From positions 53,332 through 117,331 of the forward strand of contig NZ_DAMCHJ010000012.1 of assembly GCF_032104385.1 (NCBI RefSeq): a stretch of 64,000 nt of DNA. The letters run 5' to 3'. The notes under the pieces were generated by a model. That model had not been told where the DNA came from. It ran no database searches and worked only from the letters and a program-made list of their open reading frames with translations. This stretch comes from Tissierella sp032104385. GTDB taxonomy: Bacteria; Bacillota; Clostridia; Tissierellales; Tissierellaceae. Below are positions 45,142 to 53,384 of the stretch, piece by piece. The translations under genes were made by a program, and so were the position numbers. How positions within the stretch are numbered: the first letter of the stretch is position 1; each line of letters begins with the position of its first letter.

Positions 45142-45855
45142 CTAATCCTCCCTTTCTATTATTAAATTATTATCTTTTAATTTTACTACCCCTAGGTATT
45201 TATCTCTTCCTTCCTTTACTCGAATATATGCTCTTCCATTTTCTATAATCAACTCTTTTATATCTTCATAATCCTTAGATTCTAAATATCCCTCAAATCC
45301 AAATCCCTTCCACTTATACGTATTAATAATCTTTCTATTGTTCTCCAGTATTTCAACTGAAATTATTTCGTCTATATTATCTCCATCTATATCATAAAAA
45401 TTATAATCAGTAAAGGGTTTTGATAGTCTTGAGCCTCTCCATTTAGGTTCTAATCTCCCATTCTCAAAAGAATATATAAACGGTCTTTTCGCCATTACTT
45501 CATGAAGGGGAGATTTTTTATACATACCAACAGATACTTCATATTTTCCATCTCCATCTATATCTCCTATGGCTATTTTCCAAGGCTTGAATTCCGAAAA
45601 ATTTCTTCTATATATTTCTTTCATATCTTCTAAGGAAAAGATAATTACTTCCTTACCGAATTTTCTCCACCTGGACCCTGTTAATATCACTAAATAGTCT
45701 ATATCGTCTCCATTGATATTCCCTATGGCATAATCTATGATTTTATCCTTTATTTCTATAGGAAGTTTAACTTGATTAAATGAAAAAAACAAAAGCAAGC
45801 CCATTAAGACTATAGAAATAGAGAGAACTATTATTTTTGCTTTTAATCTATGCAT
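45142..45855 (-). CDS. Membrane-anchored FG-GAP/VCBS-like repeat protein
   Basis: 237 residues. N-terminal membrane segment (ISIVLMGLLLFFSF) and an outer part with repeated calcium-loop-like units: GNINGDDIDYLVI, GDIDGDGKYEVSVG and YDIDGDNIDEIIS. These are FG-GAP-type beta-propeller blades. Cotranscribed with the DUF3160 lipoprotein downstream. Binding partner unknown. Confidence 0.72.
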   Translation of the reverse strand: MHRLKAKIIVLSISIVLMGLLLFFSFNQVKLPIEIKDKIIDYAIGNINGDDIDYLVILTGSRWRKFGKEVIIFSLEDMKEIYRRNFSEFKPWKIAIGDIDGDGKYEVSVGMYKKSPLHEVMAKRPFIYSFENGRLEPKWRGSRLSKPFTDYNFYDIDGDNIDEIISVEILENNRKIINTYKWKGFGFEGYLESKDYEDIKELIIENGRAYIRVKEGRDKYLGVVKLKDNNLIIERED

Positions 45856-46022
45856 TTCTTCACCACTTTATCTTATCTCTTTACTACCAGTATAACAATA
45901 TTATATAAAGAATAAATTACAAATAGTTTACAATACTGAAATAACCAGTGCCTAATAGACTCTGGTTATAACTATTCTTATCATTCACTAATTATTATTC
46001 TTCATTTTAATTGTCAATTCTT

Positions 46023-46901
46023 CTACTTCCCTATTCCCAACTCCCTAGCATAATAAAATAAATATTGTTGGGCAAATCCTGCAAGGTTTCCAAATATTCT
46101 AGCACCATGTGTTCCTATTAGCTTCACATTAGTATCTTCTTTTAAATAAAAATGTTCCATAACTCTTTTTACCCATACATCTACTGGAAAAGCATCATCT
46201 TTATTAAAAGCAAATAATAAAATACAGTCACTAACCTTTGGTCCTACCCCTGGTAAAGTCATTAAAAGTTCTTTACCTTCATCCCTAGTTAAACTATAGA
46301 TTGAGTTTAAATCCAACTCACCATTTGCTATAATCTTTGCTGTCTGTACAATTCTTTCTCCTCTAAAGCCTACCTTGCATATTTCCTTTAAATCTTCTGC
46401 CATAGCCTTTGACAAGTTTTCTGCTGTTGGGAAGCTATAGTATTCAGGTTCTCCTGTCGCAATTTTTTCTCCATAATTTTTAGACATTAACTCTATGGAT
46501 TTTTTTATTCTAGGTATTTGATTATTAGCTGATGTTATAAATGATATTACCATCTCAAAGGGTTCCTGATTCAGTATTCTAATCCCTTCTCCAAATTTAA
46601 TTGCTTCATCTAGTATGGGATCCTTTGATAATTCCTTTTTTATCTCATCATAATCCCTATCTAAATCAAAATAATTATACCAAATATTATTAAAGTCTTC
46701 TCTATTTGTATTAGATAGTATAATATCATTATTTTCTTTCTTTACATTAAGTACTCTCCCATAGGCTACTATAGTATAGGATTTGTCTTCTTCTACTTTC
46801 CATCTAAAAGCTTGCCCACATTCAAATATATGTTTAGGCTCAAAGTTTTTTATATCTTTTAATATTATTTTTTCTTTTTCTTCAATTATATTATATTTCA
46901 T
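46023..46901 (-). CDS. ogg: 8-oxoguanine DNA glycosylase (Ogg1 type)
   Basis: 292 residues. Ogg N-terminal domain with ECGQAFRWK, then the HhH-GPD domain: LPGVGPKVSDCILLFAF with the catalytic Lys of GPK and Asp in DAFPVDVWVKR. Full-length bacterial Ogg1-like enzyme that excises oxidized guanine and nicks the strand. Alternative: AlkA-type glycosylase, but the Lys-Asp pair favours Ogg. Single gene. Confidence 0.9.
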   Translation of the reverse strand: MKYNIIEEKEKIILKDIKNFEPKHIFECGQAFRWKVEEDKSYTIVAYGRVLNVKKENNDIILSNTNREDFNNIWYNYFDLDRDYDEIKKELSKDPILDEAIKFGEGIRILNQEPFEMVISFITSANNQIPRIKKSIELMSKNYGEKIATGEPEYYSFPTAENLSKAMAEDLKEICKVGFRGERIVQTAKIIANGELDLNSIYSLTRDEGKELLMTLPGVGPKVSDCILLFAFNKDDAFPVDVWVKRVMEHFYLKEDTNVKLIGTHGARIFGNLAGFAQQYLFYYARELGIGK

Positions 46902-46944
46902 ATTACTCTCCTTTCCCTTAGTATTTTACCCTTATTTACAATAA

Positions 46945-46970
46945 AAAAACTGGCCTAAGCCAGTTTTTTA
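46945..46970. terminator. gdh terminator
   Basis: AAAAAACTGGC and GCCAGTTTTTT arms with a 4-nt loop, T-tracts on both strands, just past the gdh stop. Confidence 0.92.
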
Positions 46971-46974
46971 TATA

Positions 46975-48243
46975 TTAATACCATCCTCTTAATTTCATTA
47001 CTTCAGCAACTTTCTTAACTGAAATCATATAAGCTGCTTCTCTTACTGTAACATTATATTCGTTTTTAAGTTTCCAAATTGCGTTGAATGCCTTAACCAT
47101 TTCAACTTCTTGTTTTTCTTCTACTTCTTTTTCTGACCAGTAATAGCCATATAGGTTTTGTACCCATTCAAAGTAGGAAACTGTAACTCCACCAGCATTT
47201 GTTAAAATATCCGGAGTAACTGTAATTCCTCTTTCTTTTAATATAACATCTGCACCTGGAGTAATAGGTCCGTTTGCTGCTTCACATATTAATTTAGCTT
47301 TTACAACTTTAGCTACATCTTCTGTAATAGCATTTTCCAAAGCTGCCGGAATTAGCATATCTACATCAAGTGTCCAGAATTCATCTAATGAAATCATTTT
47401 TGCCTTTGGATAATCTACTAAATTTTTATGTTCATTGAAGTAAGCTTCCATATCATAGAAGTCTAATCCATCTTCATTATATAATGCATAAGTTCCAACT
47501 GATGGCGCCCATTCAGCTATAGCTACAATTTTTGCACCTTGACGTTGTACATTTTTAACTGTATATCTACCTACGTTTCCAAAACCTTGAATAGCAACTG
47601 ATATCTTAGTCATATCCATGCCTAATTCTCTAGCTGCTTCTCTTGCTATAACTGCAACTCCAAATCCTGTAGCTTCATTTCTTCCTTGTGAGCCACCCCA
47701 TTGAACTGGTTTGCCAGTAAGTACACCTAAAGCCATATTATCATTATTTAACTTAATATATTCATCTACCATCCAAGCCATAATTTGACCGTTAGATCCT
47801 ACGTCTGGAGCTGGAACATCTATTTTTTCTCCTAGATATTTATGAAGTCCTTGAACATATCCTCTAGCTAATCTTTCTAATTCTCCTTGTGACAATTGAA
47901 GTGGATCAACAGTGATTCCACCTTTTCCACCGCCGTAAGGAACTCCCATAACTCCACATTTAAATGTCATCCAAATTGATAAAGCCTTAACTTCATCTGG
48001 ATTAACTCCTGGATGGAATCTAATTCCACCTTTAGCAGGTCCAATTGCTGTATTATGTGATGCCCTATATCCTTTGAATACTTTTATGGTTCCGTCATCC
48101 ATTTTAACTGGAATCGAAATCTCAATTATTCTTTGTGGTTCTTTAAGTAATTCATAAACTGCTGGCTCTAGTCCTAACTTATCACAAGCATGTTTAACTT
48201 GTAACTGAGCACTTTCTAATGGATTTAAACTTTCTTTTGACAT
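46975..48243 (-). CDS. gdhA: Glutamate dehydrogenase
   Basis: 422 residues, hexameric class, about the usual length. Conserved PYGGGKGGI with the catalytic Lys region, GPAKGGIRFHP, VPAPDVGSNG, and the dinucleotide fold VAIQGFGNVGRYTVK. In peptide-fermenting clostridia it deaminates glutamate with NAD+. A consensus promoter lies 67-95 nt upstream. Confidence 0.96.
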   Translation of the reverse strand: MSKESLNPLESAQLQVKHACDKLGLEPAVYELLKEPQRIIEISIPVKMDDGTIKVFKGYRASHNTAIGPAKGGIRFHPGVNPDEVKALSIWMTFKCGVMGVPYGGGKGGITVDPLQLSQGELERLARGYVQGLHKYLGEKIDVPAPDVGSNGQIMAWMVDEYIKLNNDNMALGVLTGKPVQWGGSQGRNEATGFGVAVIAREAARELGMDMTKISVAIQGFGNVGRYTVKNVQRQGAKIVAIAEWAPSVGTYALYNEDGLDFYDMEAYFNEHKNLVDYPKAKMISLDEFWTLDVDMLIPAALENAITEDVAKVVKAKLICEAANGPITPGADVILKERGITVTPDILTNAGGVTVSYFEWVQNLYGYYWSEKEVEEKQEVEMVKAFNAIWKLKNEYNVTVREAAYMISVKKVAEVMKLRGWY

Positions 48244-48309
48244 TAAACAAAACCTCCCTATAATTTTAATAGCGAAACTTTATGCTTAATCGTATATCAT
48301 TTCACTGAA

Positions 48310-48338
48310 ATTATAACATAATGGAATTTTTTTGTAAA
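48310..48338 (-). promoter_or_regulatory. gdhA promoter
   Basis: TTTACA (48333-48338) and TATAAT (48310-48315) with 17-bp spacing on the minus strand. Confidence 0.75.
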
Positions 48339-48402
48339 CATTTCAGAATTTTTATATAATTAGCAATTATCGGTTAATTTGCCAATTGTAAATAGATTTA
48401 AT

Positions 48403-49629
48403 CTATTTGCTTAAACCTTTAAATGCCTCCATTATATCATCAACATTATCTAAAGCTTCTATAAGCTCTGGTAGTACTTCATAAACATCTCCAACTATAC
48501 CATAATCAGCAATCTTAAATATAGGTGCATCTGCATCCTTATTTATAGCCACTATTACCTTAGAATCCTGCATACCAGCTAAATGCTGAATAGCTCCAGA
48601 AATACCGCAAGCAACATAAAGTGAAGGTCTAACAGTTTTTCCTGTTTGTCCTACTTGATGCCCATGCTCTATCCAGCCAGCATCAACTGTAGCACGAGAA
48701 GCACCTACTACTCCGCCAAGTTTTTTAGCTAGCTCTTCAATTAACTTAAATCCTTCCGGATTTCCAAGTCCTCTACCACCAGATACTATTATCTTAGATT
48801 CTTCTAATTGTACTTCTGCTTTTCCACCCTTGACTACTTCCGTAACTTTAGCCCTTATATCTTCATCCTTTAGGTCTGGATTAAATTTAACTATATTACC
48901 CTTTCTACTTTCATCATACTTAGCCTTTTCCATAACTCCTGGTCTAACTGTAGACATTTGTGGTCTATGATCCGGACATACAATTGTTGCCATTAAATTA
49001 CCGCCAAATGCCGGACGTGTTTGCATAAGTCTTCTGTTCTCTAAATCTACATCTAGCTTAGTACAGTCAGCAGTAAGTCCTGTGTGTACTCTAGCAGATA
49101 TTCTAGGTCCTAAATCTCTACCAATATTTGTAGCACCTATTAACATAATTTCAGGTTTTCTTTCCTTAATTAAATCATAAATTATCTTAGTATATCCGTC
49201 AGTTGTATAAACATTTAATAAAGGATGATCAGCATATAAAACATTATCCGCACCATATTTAACAAGCTTTTCAGCTAAATTATCTACATCATTACCTAAT
49301 AATACTGCAGTTAGTTCAGTTTCTAATGCATCGGCTATCTTTCTGCCTTCTCCAACTAACTCTATAGCTACATTAAGTAATTCTCCATCTCTTTGTTCTG
49401 CAAATACCCAAACACCTTTATATAGCTCTACATCTACGCCACCAGCTCTAAATTTTTTCTCTTCTTTTTCTATTGCTTTTACAGGACAAGCTACTACACA
49501 TTGACCACAAGCCGTACATTTTTCATTTATTTTAGCCTTTTTATCTATCATATCAATAGCATCAAATGGACATACTCTAACACATTTACCACAGCCAATA
49601 CATTTCAATTCTATAACCTTAACAGCCAT
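48403..49629 (-). CDS. etfA: Electron-transfer flavoprotein alpha subunit with N-terminal ferredoxin domain
   Basis: 408 residues. The first 60 carry two [4Fe-4S] motifs (CIGCGKCVRVCPFDA and CTACGQCVVACPVKA), fused to a normal EtfA with the C-terminal FAD domain (SGGRGLGNPEGFKLIEELA, VGQTGKTVRP). The same fusion occurs in CarE of the Acetobacterium caffeyl-CoA reductase and in lactate-dehydrogenase Etf. It fits electron bifurcation or ferredoxin-linked electron flow with the Bcd and EtfB genes upstream. Confidence 0.94.
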   Translation of the reverse strand: MAVKVIELKCIGCGKCVRVCPFDAIDMIDKKAKINEKCTACGQCVVACPVKAIEKEEKKFRAGGVDVELYKGVWVFAEQRDGELLNVAIELVGEGRKIADALETELTAVLLGNDVDNLAEKLVKYGADNVLYADHPLLNVYTTDGYTKIIYDLIKERKPEIMLIGATNIGRDLGPRISARVHTGLTADCTKLDVDLENRRLMQTRPAFGGNLMATIVCPDHRPQMSTVRPGVMEKAKYDESRKGNIVKFNPDLKDEDIRAKVTEVVKGGKAEVQLEESKIIVSGGRGLGNPEGFKLIEELAKKLGGVVGASRATVDAGWIEHGHQVGQTGKTVRPSLYVACGISGAIQHLAGMQDSKVIVAINKDADAPIFKIADYGIVGDVYEVLPELIEALDNVDDIMEAFKGLSK

Positions 49630-49659
49630 TTAAATTTCCTCCTTTATCCAATAATTATA

Positions 49660-50451
49660 TTAAATAAGATGTTTTTCTTTCAATTTAATTATTAACTCTC
49701 TAGCAGTTTCCTTTGCATTTCCTTGTAATATTTCACCTACACCAGATCTTCCTGGTGGTGTAAAGGATTTATTTACTTGAGTAGGAGAGCCATCTAGCCC
49801 TAGATTACTAAAATCAGCATCTATATCCTTAGCAGATAAAACTTTTACCTTCTCACCTTTATGAGCATCATATATGCCTTTAATGGAAGGATATCTTGGC
49901 TCGTTTAATTCTTTTATAGCTGTTAAAAGAACAGGCATTTTTGATTCTATAACAAAATATCCATCCTCTAATGCCCTTTTAGCTATAACCTTATTATCTT
50001 TAATCTTTAATTCTTCAACATAAGTTATTTGAGGTAAATTTAAATGTTCAGCAATTTGAGGACCAACTTGTGCTGTATCTCCATCTATTGCTTGCCTTCC
50101 GCAAAAAATAATATCATAATCCTTTATATTTTTAATTCCTGTTGCTAGAGCTGTAGATGTAGCCCAAGTATCAGAACCAGCAAAGGCTCTATCAGATAGT
50201 AATACTGCTTCATCTGCTCCCATGGCTAAGGCTTCTCTAAGAGCAACATCTGCTTGAGGAGGTCCCATGCTTAGTACTGTTACTTTTATATCCTTATTCT
50301 CATCCTTAAGTTTCAAAGCCTCTTCTAAAGCATTTCTATCATCTGGATTTATAATACTTGGCACTCCTTCACGAATAAGAGTTCCACGAACTGGATCTAT
50401 TTTTACTTCATTAGTATCTGGTACTTGTTTTAAACATACTATAATATTCAT
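49660..50451 (-). CDS. etfB: Electron-transfer flavoprotein beta subunit
   Basis: About 263 residues. Starts MNIIVCLKQVPDTNEV; FAD/AMP-domain motifs VLSMGPPQADVALREALAMG and GRQAIDGDTAQVGP are present. The ATG at 50451 follows GGAGG. It pairs with EtfA and sits directly after bcd in the operon. Confidence 0.96.
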   Translation of the reverse strand: MNIIVCLKQVPDTNEVKIDPVRGTLIREGVPSIINPDDRNALEEALKLKDENKDIKVTVLSMGPPQADVALREALAMGADEAVLLSDRAFAGSDTWATSTALATGIKNIKDYDIIFCGRQAIDGDTAQVGPQIAEHLNLPQITYVEELKIKDNKVIAKRALEDGYFVIESKMPVLLTAIKELNEPRYPSIKGIYDAHKGEKVKVLSAKDIDADFSNLGLDGSPTQVNKSFTPPGRSGVGEILQGNAKETARELIIKLKEKHLI

Positions 50452-50470
50452 TTTCTTCCTCCTATACAAA

Positions 50471-51610
50471 TTATTTTAATACTTGAGCCGCTATAACCAT
50501 TTGTTGAACTTGAGATGTGCCTTCATATATTTCAGTTATCTTAGCATCTCTCATCATTCTTTCCATAGGATAATCCTTTGTATATCCATATCCGCCAAAT
50601 AATTGAACACATTTAGTAGTTACATTCATAGCACAATTTGCTGCAAATAGTTTAGCCATAGCTGCTTCTTTGTTATATGGAAGATTATTAGCTTTATTAT
50701 ATGCTGCGTTATAAACTAAAAGTCTAGCTGCTTCAATCTCTGTAGCCATATCTGCCACCATCCATTGAATACCTTGGAACTTAGATAAAGGTCTGCCGAA
50801 TTGTTGTCTTTCTTTTAAGTATTTTACCGTTTCGTCTAATGCACCTGCAGCTATACCAAGAGCCTGAGAAGCTATACCAATTCTACCGCCATCAAGGGTG
50901 GACATGGCTATTTTAAATCCTTCTCCTTCTTTTCCTAATAAATTTTCTTTTGGAATTCTACAATTTTGAAATATTAATTCTGCCGTAGCCGAAGCTCTAA
51001 TACCCATCTTTTCTTCAATCTTTCCTATACTAAATCCTTCACGCTCTTTCTCAACTATAAAAGCAGATATTCCTCTAGTTCCTTTGCTCTTGTCTGTCAT
51101 AGCAAATATTATATATGTATCTGCTTGTCCTCCGTTTGTAATAAATATTTTTGAACCATTTAATATATAATGATCCCCGTCAAGTATTGCTGTAGTTTGT
51201 TGTCCTGCAGCATCAGTACCAGCATTAGGTTCTGTTAAACCAAAAGCACCCAAATGTTCTCCTTTTGCTAAAGGAATTAAATATTTCTGTTTTTGTTCCT
51301 CTGTTCCGTATTTGTATATTGGCCAACATCCTAAGGATGTATGGGCTGATAATATAACTCCTGTAGTAGCACAAGCCTTTGATAACTCTTCAACTGCTAT
51401 AGCATAGGATAGTTCATCCCCACCTGCTCCGCCATACTCTACTGGAAAAGGTATACCTAGCATATTGTATTTTGCCATTTTTTCTACAGTTTCTCTCGGA
51501 AATCTTTCCGTTTCATCAATTTCGGCAGCAATAGGTCTTACCTCTTTTTCAGTGAATTCCTTCATTACATCTCTTACCATTTGTTGCTCTTTAGTTAAGT
51601 TGAAATTCAT
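50471..51610 (-). CDS. bcd: Butyryl-CoA-type acyl-CoA dehydrogenase
   Basis: 379 residues, standard. Flavin/substrate motifs GAFGLTEPNAGTDAAGQQT, FITNGGQAD, and the C-terminal catalytic Glu region IYEGTSQVQQMVIA as in short-chain acyl-CoA dehydrogenases. With EtfBA it reduces crotonyl-CoA or a related enoyl-CoA while NADH is oxidized. Upstream is rex. Acyl-chain specificity is inferred from context. Confidence 0.93.
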   Translation of the reverse strand: MNFNLTKEQQMVRDVMKEFTEKEVRPIAAEIDETERFPRETVEKMAKYNMLGIPFPVEYGGAGGDELSYAIAVEELSKACATTGVILSAHTSLGCWPIYKYGTEEQKQKYLIPLAKGEHLGAFGLTEPNAGTDAAGQQTTAILDGDHYILNGSKIFITNGGQADTYIIFAMTDKSKGTRGISAFIVEKEREGFSIGKIEEKMGIRASATAELIFQNCRIPKENLLGKEGEGFKIAMSTLDGGRIGIASQALGIAAGALDETVKYLKERQQFGRPLSKFQGIQWMVADMATEIEAARLLVYNAAYNKANNLPYNKEAAMAKLFAANCAMNVTTKCVQLFGGYGYTKDYPMERMMRDAKITEIYEGTSQVQQMVIAAQVLK

Positions 51611-51717
51611 ATATTATTTCCCTCCCTAATATATTGGCTATCCCTAACTTCATTATAAGCCATTTATTTTTTTATTTCCACTAATATCGTTAAATTTTTA
51701 TCTTTAATTTTAAATAT

Positions 51718-51770
51718 AAAAAACCCAACTAATCAAATTAACTGTAAATTAACTGATTAATTAGGTTTTT
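51718..51770 (-). terminator. rex terminator
   Basis: On the minus strand AAACCTAATTAATCA pairs with TGATTAGTTGGGTTT around an AT-rich loop, then six T. It separates rex from the bcd operon. Confidence 0.65.
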
Positions 51771-51829
51771 AAATTAATATCTTAATTATTTTCTTTGATC
51801 TTTTATAATTCTCGTCATTCCATTAACAA

Positions 51830-52471
51830 CTAAAGCTCTGCGTACCTATCCTTTAGGAAATAGGAAAGTGTAAATAAACTTTCATTTAAACGTACATTCT
51901 CCACTATCATATCTTCGGGAACATTTAAATCTATTGGTGCAAAGTTCCAAATACCTTTAACTCCTGCTTTTATAAAAGCATCTGCTATTTCTTGAGCATT
52001 ATCTTTTGGAGAAGTAATGATTCCTATGTCTACATTATTTTCCTTAATAAAATCAACCATAGTATCTACATCTCTTATTTCAATATCTCTAATCCTTAGA
52101 CCTATAAGTTTTGGATTTTTATCAAAAAGTGAAAGTACCTTGAAACCAGCATCTTCAAAACCTTTATAATTGGCTATGGCCTGACCTAGGTTTCCTGCAC
52201 CTGCTATTACAGCCTTATATATAGTTTCTAACCCGAGTATTTTAGCTAATTGATTATGTAGTTCTTCTACATTATATCCATAGCCTTGTTGTCCAAATCC
52301 ACCGAAATTATTCAAGTCCTGCCTTATTTGAGAAGCTGTAAAGCCTGTCATTTTACTTAATTCCTGAGATGAAATCCTATTGATACCTTTATTTAATAAA
52401 TCTCCCAAATATCTATAATATTTAGGCAATCTCCTTATAACTGTTATGGAAACCCTGCTGTCTCTGTCCAT
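51830..52471 (-). CDS. rex: Redox-sensing repressor Rex
   Basis: 213 residues. N-terminal winged helix (LSKMTGFTASQIRQDLNNFG) and NADH-binding fold (AVIAGAGNLGQAIANYKGFE). Rex releases DNA when NADH is high and controls fermentation genes; here bcd-etfBA lies directly downstream. It has a consensus promoter overlapped by a palindrome (52506-52534). Confidence 0.95.
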   Translation of the reverse strand: MDRDSRVSITVIRRLPKYYRYLGDLLNKGINRISSQELSKMTGFTASQIRQDLNNFGGFGQQGYGYNVEELHNQLAKILGLETIYKAVIAGAGNLGQAIANYKGFEDAGFKVLSLFDKNPKLIGLRIRDIEIRDVDTMVDFIKENNVDIGIITSPKDNAQEIADAFIKAGVKGIWNFAPIDLNVPEDMIVENVRLNESLFTLSYFLKDRYAEL

Positions 52472-52505
52472 TTTGTAATCACCACCTAATAATATTTTAC
52501 AGACT

Positions 52506-52534
52506 ATTATAACATTATGACATTAATATGTCAA
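52506..52534 (-). promoter_or_regulatory. rex promoter with palindromic operator
   Basis: TTGACA (52529-52534) and TATAAT (52506-52511), spacing exactly 17. The palindrome TGACAT-TAAT-ATGTCA (52518-52533) covers the -35 and spacer. It differs from the common clostridial Rex box (TTGTTAA-N4-TTAACAA). Confidence 0.8.
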
Positions 52535-52606
52535 TTTGCTCATATAATGTTTTTTGAATATTTAATTACCTTTTTTGACATAATAATCTCTGAAAGGAGT
52601 GTTATA

Positions 52607-52834
52607 ATGGCTAGTAAGGAGCAACTTAGAAAAATAGCTTTATACTGCAATGAATATGACCCTTCAAGAAATAATCTAGTATCAAGCAGTTTAACATCTT
52701 CTGTTCGTGCTTATGAAGATAAATATGAAAATTGTATAAATTGTATTCATTATACTAAGGAAGGCAAATGCAATTTAAATCTAATTGATCAAATTCTATC
52801 TTCATTATCAATGGAATTAGATTTAAAGTCTTAA
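52607..52834 (+). CDS. Small Cys-rich protein divergent from rex
   Basis: 75 residues starting MASKEQLRKIALYCNEYDPS, with C-x2-C-x-H-Y-T-K-x-G-x-C (CINCIHYTKEGKC) near the end, a likely zinc or metal knuckle. The ATG follows AAAGGAG by 9 nt. It is separated from rex by 135 bp containing the rex promoter. Function unknown. Confidence 0.65.
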   Translation: MASKEQLRKIALYCNEYDPSRNNLVSSSLTSSVRAYEDKYENCINCIHYTKEGKCNLNLIDQILSSLSMELDLKS

Positions 52835-52835
52835 A

Positions 52836-52860
52836 ATACTCCTAATCTTTATAGGAGTAT
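52836..52860 (+). terminator. Terminator after the Cys-rich gene
   Basis: ATACTCCTA and TAGGAGTAT arms, 7-nt loop, followed by TTTTC. Confidence 0.85.
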
Positions 52861-52873
52861 TTTCTTTATTTAA

Positions 52874-53161
52874 TTATAAAATTACACCATCTACATTTAA
52901 AGACTTTATCCATAGTATCTTATTAAGACCAATTTTTAATGTATTATTACGCGCCCTAATATTAGGAGAAATATATACATCTATATCTCCTGCTTTATGC
53001 ATAGTAAAAGAGCTCTCATTATAGGGTTTTCCCATCTTCACTGATGGTTGATAACTTATACATCAGCCTCCTCCTACCTTTTCAACTACAATCTGTATAG
53101 AATTATTTTCGGACTTATTTTTTATATAATTTTGTGCCTTATCATTAATATATATTTCCAT
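52874..53161 (-). CDS. HesB-like selenoprotein candidate with in-frame TGA (CC/Se motif)
   Basis: Reading from ATG 53161 (GGGAG upstream), 32 codons lead to a TGA at 53065-53063, then 62 more codons in the same frame reach TAA. The full product is 95 residues. Around the TGA the protein is VEKVGGG-U-CISYQPSVKMGKP, matching HesB/IscA-like small proteins with a CC or Sec-Cys motif and a VKMGKP stretch; the rest (GDIDVYISPNIRARNN, SLNVDGVIL) also fits. A hairpin 19 nt past the TGA meets bacterial SECIS criteria. An ordinary gene caller splits or misses it. Alternative: pseudogene with a nonsense mutation, but the conserved frame and the Cys-equivalent position argue against it. Confidence 0.8.
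53032..53047 (-). promoter_or_regulatory. Candidate SECIS hairpin
   Basis: On the minus strand CCATC-AGTGAA-GATGG: 5-bp stem and a 6-nt loop with G at loop position 2, beginning 15 nt and looping 20 nt after the TGA codon. These values lie within published bacterial SECIS limits. Confidence 0.5.
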
Positions 53162-53307
53162 TTTTCTCCCTCATCAGATAATTTTATTTTATTTTACCAT
53201 ACGGGGGTATCAAAGGCAATGGAAAATCAGTACATTTTTTGATACAATATAAGAAAAGTTTCTATGGAAATATTAAAATTAAGGAAGTTTTTCTTAAAAA
53301 TCTTTGA

Positions 53308-53347
53308 GGAAAAGTTCTTTATATAAGGATTAAAGTAGGACTTTTCC
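53308..53347 (+). promoter_or_regulatory. Leader hairpin before the ABC-F gene
   Basis: GGAAAAGT and ACTTTTCC (53308-53315, 53340-53347) pair across 24 nt, in a leader full of GAAAAGTT-like repeats. ABC-F genes are often controlled by attenuation; this may be such a leader. Confidence 0.4.
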
Positions 53348-53384
53348 ATTGGCTATAATTGAATAATATTTAGGAGGAAATAAA

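Noticed and set aside
53048..53242. Plus-strand hypothetical frame
   Set aside because: It is antisense to the candidate selenoprotein and has no ribosome site.
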